17,835 nt of DNA from Phoronis ovalis (Eukaryota > Phoronida > Phoronidae): positions 1 to 17,835 of the forward strand of contig JAOXYB010003901.1 in the NCBI GenBank assembly GCA_028565635.1, read 5' to 3'. The translations under genes and the position numbers were made by a program. The notes below the pieces were generated by a model. The model ran no database searches. It was given only the letters and a program-made list of their open reading frames with translations, and had not been told where the DNA came from. Positions 15,501 through 17,835 of the stretch are shown here, one piece after another. Positions within the stretch are counted from its first letter, which is position 1. Every line of letters starts with the position of its first letter.

Positions 15501-17720
15501 GTAACTTTGATCTTGTTCCTAAAAGTTGAGGAAATATGCACCGATATTTATTTAACACTGCAGTATAATCCTAGATCAAAAGAATTCTATATAACATATA
15601 TATTTATTAATGGAAAATCACGAATTATTTTTCTATAATTACGCATTTACTTTATTCAAAATATACGGACCAAATATAAGTGGAAACTAATAAAGTCAGG
15701 AACCATTTATCAAGTTTACCGCAAAATATTTTTATGACATTTTTGTATTGTAAACAACAATATTCCTAATAATTAATGTTCACGTGCACCAGTTATTGTT
15801 CACTCACAGCAATCGTTTCTATTGTTATATTTACATTCTGTTTTCTTGCTCCTTGTTATTTGACACGACACTGACAATTTTTTTAATAATTCATATTATT
15901 CATATATATGTATGACTCATGCATAGGTCAAGTATACATTATTTATTCTTTTCTATATATCTTATGTAATGTTTAAATAAAATATCTATGTAAAAAATAT
16001 CCATATACTTATGTATGTGATTAGACGTGATGCCCTGATATGATGACCTTACCTGTATCTAATTGTCTCGTAGATTGTAACAATAACCATTATAAGTATT
16101 TGCTCGCTTTCAGATATATTATTGTTATGTTTTTTGTAGGATTGTCGTGTATCATTATTTATAATTTGCTATTGCACTGCAATTTTTGTTTCTATCAGAC
16201 ACGGAACATCTTCAAAAACATGTTAAAATGTGTTGCTTCCACTAACTTGTAAAAAACGAAATTATTTGGACATTGCAGTAATTAATCGAAGAAACTATAA
16301 AACTATAAAAATTTTAAATAAGGATAATTTAATTTTAGCCAAAAACCTAAGATATTTAAACCAATAATACTCAAAACTATTAAATTCTCTTAACCGAAAC
16401 AAAATGAAGCCATCATAGTTCTGTGATTCTTTAATAAAAAATATATCCTACAATTACTTTTAACTCACTACGCTATACAAAACAAAGAAATATATGCTTG
16501 AACACAAACAGTTTATTAAAAACAGACAAAATCCGCCGGTGGGTGCTTTGAATTATCGTTGGCACGTTGCAGTTAAATACAATTGAACAATATTATATAG
16601 TCACTCAGTAAGCGGCAGGTACTGAATTGCTACTTTGCGTTGTTTCCCCTGCATCCGTAGAAGTAGTGCACTTTGGTGCGTGTGTCGGTTTTTGATTTTC
16701 ATAAAATCGAAAAGAATGCACATGATGACTGCTACTCATTTGCTTGTGTACCTTTTTATAGTGATTCTAGTACTAGTACTAACGTATGCAACAAAGTGAA
16801 TTGCAATTATTAAATAGTTGTTTAAATATTTTAAACGTGATTTTGCCATATACAAAGTGAATGCTAACCTTTTGAAAAGAGATACACTTTTAATATGTTT
16901 TTTGCAGTATAATGGTACATGCTTTATTGTTACTGCTTCCCTAATTAAAATAAAATAGTAGATTTCTTGAAGTTAATCACTTTCTTCGCATAGAATATAT
17001 AAAAAATATATTCAGATACATACTGTACGTGAAACTAAAGTGTTTTAGTTTTTTTATCGAATGCTACTTTTTTCAGTAGTAACCGTAGATGGGAAAGATG
17101 TCTCTACAACTGCTGACAAACATGGCGGAAAATTGACACCCGCAAAATCAACTGCTACTTCAGCCATATCTACTACCATGTCAAGTGGTACCACCATTCC
17201 AGTAACAAGATCTTCATCTGTCGTAAATACCACAACTACGCTAAATGAAACAATTCATGAAAATGTTACCTCATTACCAGAAGTTAATGCAACTGCTACT
17301 CCTTCCTTTTCTTTCAATAGCACAATATATGATCCTACTATGAGTTTTAAAAATGGAACTGATTCCTATAATACAACGCGTCCTACTTTATCGCAAACAA
17401 CAGCAACAACATTGATTGAAGGTAAGGTATATAATGAATGCTGAAATTGAAGGGAAGATGGTGATTCGATTGCCTTGTATAATCCATGGTGTTGAAAAGA
17501 AATCTTTATCGGTCGATGAGATCCATCTCCTTTTAACCAACGTGTCAGATGAATATCCATGCAGAGATCGTTCACACTGTATGAAACAAACTTTTGTATG
17601 AGATTACGAAATAACGTAATCGCAATGAGCAGTATCAGCAATGAATGCCATCATAAGAGCGTTCAAAATAAGTTCATGTCAATTTGATAATTTTTTTATG
17701 TTACAGTTTCGGGGTCTTAG
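12495..17720 (+). CDS. Single-pass type II membrane protein with NPSY/PTAP tail and mucin-like stalk
   Basis: A cell-surface protein assembled from exons 12495-12509 (candidate start), 12966-13118, 13882-13999, 17077-17421 and one of two 3' ends; phases 0, 0, 1, 1 agree throughout. Numbered from MARFL: cytoplasmic tail 1-74, acidic, with NPSY (14-17), PTAP (40-43) and EIDEE (52-56); basic RWQWKR (69-74); one hydrophobic span (75-95); then an extracellular region (97-210) with 45 Ser/Thr of 114 and sequons at N146, N152, N158, N166, N176, N188 and N194. No signal peptide and basic residues before the span imply N-terminus inside. NPxY motifs bind PTB domains and clathrin adaptors; P(T/S)AP binds the ESCRT-I protein TSG101; both are known short motifs, but function here is inferred. 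With the terminal exon at 17707 the product is 214 residues (ending VSGS). The family is not recognised; a distal enzyme or lectin domain beyond the window is possible. Confidence 0.65.
12966..13118 (+). CDS. Exon for the cytoplasmic tail (NPSY and PTAP)
   Basis: Acceptor CATTTTCAG ends at 12965 and donor GTGAGA starts at 13119; phase 0 at both ends, 51 codons. It reads KTEVTVVDNPSYEPDDAVEK, then contains QIYPTAPDVF and EPFEIDEE. Two linear motifs, NPSY and PTAP, lie 26 residues apart. No hydrophobic segment, strongly acidic. A 153-nt phase 0-0 exon can be skipped without a frame change. Confidence 0.8.
13119..13881 (+). other. Intron of the membrane-protein gene
   Basis: A 763-nt intron with matched splice sites. 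It contains a short perfect palindrome at 13567-13581; no other structure is supported. Confidence 0.7.
13567..13581. repeat. GC-rich palindrome
   Basis: CCGCGAT-C-ATCGCGG, 7-bp perfect arms with a one-base centre, in AT-rich intron sequence. It may be a piece of a dispersed repeat. Confidence 0.6.
13882..13999 (+). CDS. Exon for the transmembrane span
   Basis: Acceptor TATTTTCTAG ends at 13881 and donor GTACGT starts at 14000; phase 0 in, 1 out, 39 codons plus one base. NLYSSDKFTVSSRWQWKR is followed by a 21-residue hydrophobic run beginning ILFIVVLLV and ending GIYFA. Nearer AGs (13892, 13895, 13909) would give early stops, which fixes the acceptor. The positive-inside rule puts the preceding RWQWKR in the cytosol. 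Confidence 0.82.
14000..15387 (+). other. Intron sequence after the membrane-span exon
   Basis: AT-rich intron containing the inverted-repeat element at 14503-14917. No other exon with phase-1 entry was found here. Confidence 0.6.
14503..14917. mobile_element. Long imperfect inverted repeat, probable fold-back or MITE element
   Basis: The left arm (14503-14600) begins CATTTTTGGGG and runs through CAATTAATC and CTGCATCTACAAAC. The right arm (about 14789-14917) is its inverse: GTTTGTAG-like, GTGCAGGGTT, AATTGTTTAA, AATTCGAAAA and CCCAAAAATG. About 190 bases separate the arms. The right arm holds a local duplication of AGGTGCAGGGTTATT. No coding capacity and no clear target duplication. Confidence 0.55.
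15388..15453 (+). CDS. Candidate cassette exon (juxtamembrane), phase 1 to 1
   Basis: Acceptor with a pyrimidine tract (ATTTTTACTTAG) ends at 15387 and donor GTAATT starts at 15454. It enters in phase 1, exactly as the membrane-span exon leaves, and exits in phase 1, exactly as the stalk exon needs. It would add an Ala plus RFYIGQENGTADEIKKLTKW and R, with one more sequon (NGT). If the donor is not used, the frame continues to TAA at 15489-15491 and the exon is an alternative end with a 34-residue ectodomain. The frame is also open upstream to 15339. Base use is less AT-rich than the flanks. Confidence 0.5.
15492..17076 (+). other. Intron sequence before the stalk exon
   Basis: Very AT-rich. 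The open frame at 16040-16252 looks like chance hydrophobic translation of T-rich DNA. One minus-strand frame at 16605-16739 is listed separately. Confidence 0.5.
16605..16739 (-). CDS. Small minus-strand open frame, Ser/Thr-rich, doubtful
   Basis: ATG at 16739 reads MSSSHHVHSFRFYENQKPTH, then APKCTTSTDAGETTQSSNSV and ends PAAY at TGA 16607-16605 (44 residues). TATAAAAAGG lies just upstream on the same strand (16760-16751), too close to the ATG to act as its TATA box. Less AT-rich than the surrounding intron. It may be a remnant in inverted orientation or chance. Confidence 0.2.
   Translation of the reverse strand: MSSSHHVHSFRFYENQKPTHAPKCTTSTDAGETTQSSNSVPAAY
17077..17421 (+). CDS. Exon for the glycosylated Ser/Thr-rich stalk
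   Basis: Acceptor CTTTTTTCAG ends at 17076 and donor GTAAGG starts at 17422; phase 1 at both ends, 345 nt, 114 whole codons. It begins VTVDGKDVSTTADKHGGK and has seven N-x-S/T sequons within 49 residues plus many Ser/Thr for O-glycosylation. No cysteine. Such sequence usually forms an extended, heavily glycosylated stalk. Being phase 1-1, it can be skipped or repeated without a frame change. Confidence 0.82.
17453..17601 (+). CDS. Coding segment just after the stalk exon, alternative 3' end
   Basis: An open frame with three cysteines and a sequon: KMVIRLPCIIHGVEKKSLSV, then DEIHLLLTNVSDEYPCRDRS and HCMKQTFV, ending at TGA 17599-17601. It looks like folded extracellular protein. It is in a different frame from the stalk, but joining base 17421 to 17453 (removing 31 nt that begin GTAAGG and end GAAG) restores the frame as LIEGKMVIRL. 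Without this, the stalk frame ends EGKVYNEC. A donor-like GTATGA at 17596 in phase 0 could join 17707 and continue FRGLSELSKC to TAA 17794-17796. The acceptor has no pyrimidine tract, so the join is uncertain. Confidence 0.45.
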
Positions 17721-17835
17721 TGAATTATCTAAATGTATTATATTTATTTCAAAGTTTATTCATGAACTATCAAACTTTACTTACATACTGATTTAAGACT
17801 CTCGACATGATTACGGACTTTCTAAGTTTACGTAC
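17707..17835 (+). CDS. Possible last exon
   Basis: Acceptor ATTTTTTTATGTTACAG ends at 17706. Entered in phase 1 from 17421 it reads V-S-G-S and stops at TAG 17718-17720, leaving the rest as 3' untranslated sequence. Entered in phase 0 from 17595 it stays open for 29 codons to TAA 17794. No AATAAA is seen before the window ends. Confidence 0.4.

Noticed and set aside
16040-16252. Hydrophobic 70-residue plus-strand open frame
   Set aside because: T-rich intron sequence gives chance hydrophobic translation; no splice sites in phase and no coding-like base use.
17366-17641. 91-residue minus-strand open frame
   Set aside because: Antisense shadow of the stalk exon and the following plus-strand coding segment.
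17708-17796. Using 17707-17796 as a sure coding exon in phase 0
   Set aside because: It needs a weak donor at 17596 and competes with the phase-1 reading that stops after four residues; kept only as one of two models.
1-17835. CRISPR arrays, bacterial promoters, Shine-Dalgarno sites, rRNA, tRNA
   Set aside because: None seen; gene structure is that of an animal nuclear genome.

Overview
This window looks like nuclear DNA from an invertebrate animal, most likely a lophotrochozoan such as a bivalve mollusc. The sequence is AT-rich, the real genes are small phase-matched exons with GT/AG borders separated by introns of hundreds to thousands of bases, and the spaces between hold short inverted-repeat DNA elements. 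There is no operon layout, no ribosome-binding-site spacing and no tRNA or rRNA. The host assignment is an inference from style, not from a database match. Most real coding sequence lies in exons too short to appear as long open frames; I found it by reading both strands for splice sites and checking phase.

Left part (1-3187, minus strand): four consecutive exons of an opsin-type class A GPCR, from the N-terminus through TM4, then off the left edge. All splice phases agree. It has the TM1 GN, the TM2 NLAV motif, the TM3 cysteine with Tyr three residues later, and GWG after TM4. The DRY-type motif is changed to ENY and the usual TM2 Asp is Asn, so it is a divergent opsin.

Middle (3200-12300): no intact gene recognised. 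It holds a diverged direct duplication (3513-3820), two short inverted-repeat elements with related G-rich ends and target duplications (4159-4538 and 8467-8871), and several decayed coding stretches on the minus strand. The largest runs from an ATG at 7484 down to about 6273 and is broken by stops and frameshifts, two of them at short tandem duplications. Smaller coding traces lie at 4896-5269 and 7652-7830.

Right part (about 11.6-17.8 kb, plus strand): a multi-exon gene for a single-pass type II membrane protein. Its acidic cytoplasmic tail carries NPSY and PTAP motifs, a basic stretch precedes the membrane span, and the extracellular stalk is Ser/Thr-rich with seven N-glycosylation sequons. 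All internal junctions agree in phase. A possible cassette exon (15388-15453), two possible start exons and two possible 3' ends suggest alternative transcripts or uncertain ends. The two genes point in opposite directions away from the repeat-rich middle, and nothing in the sequence links them functionally.
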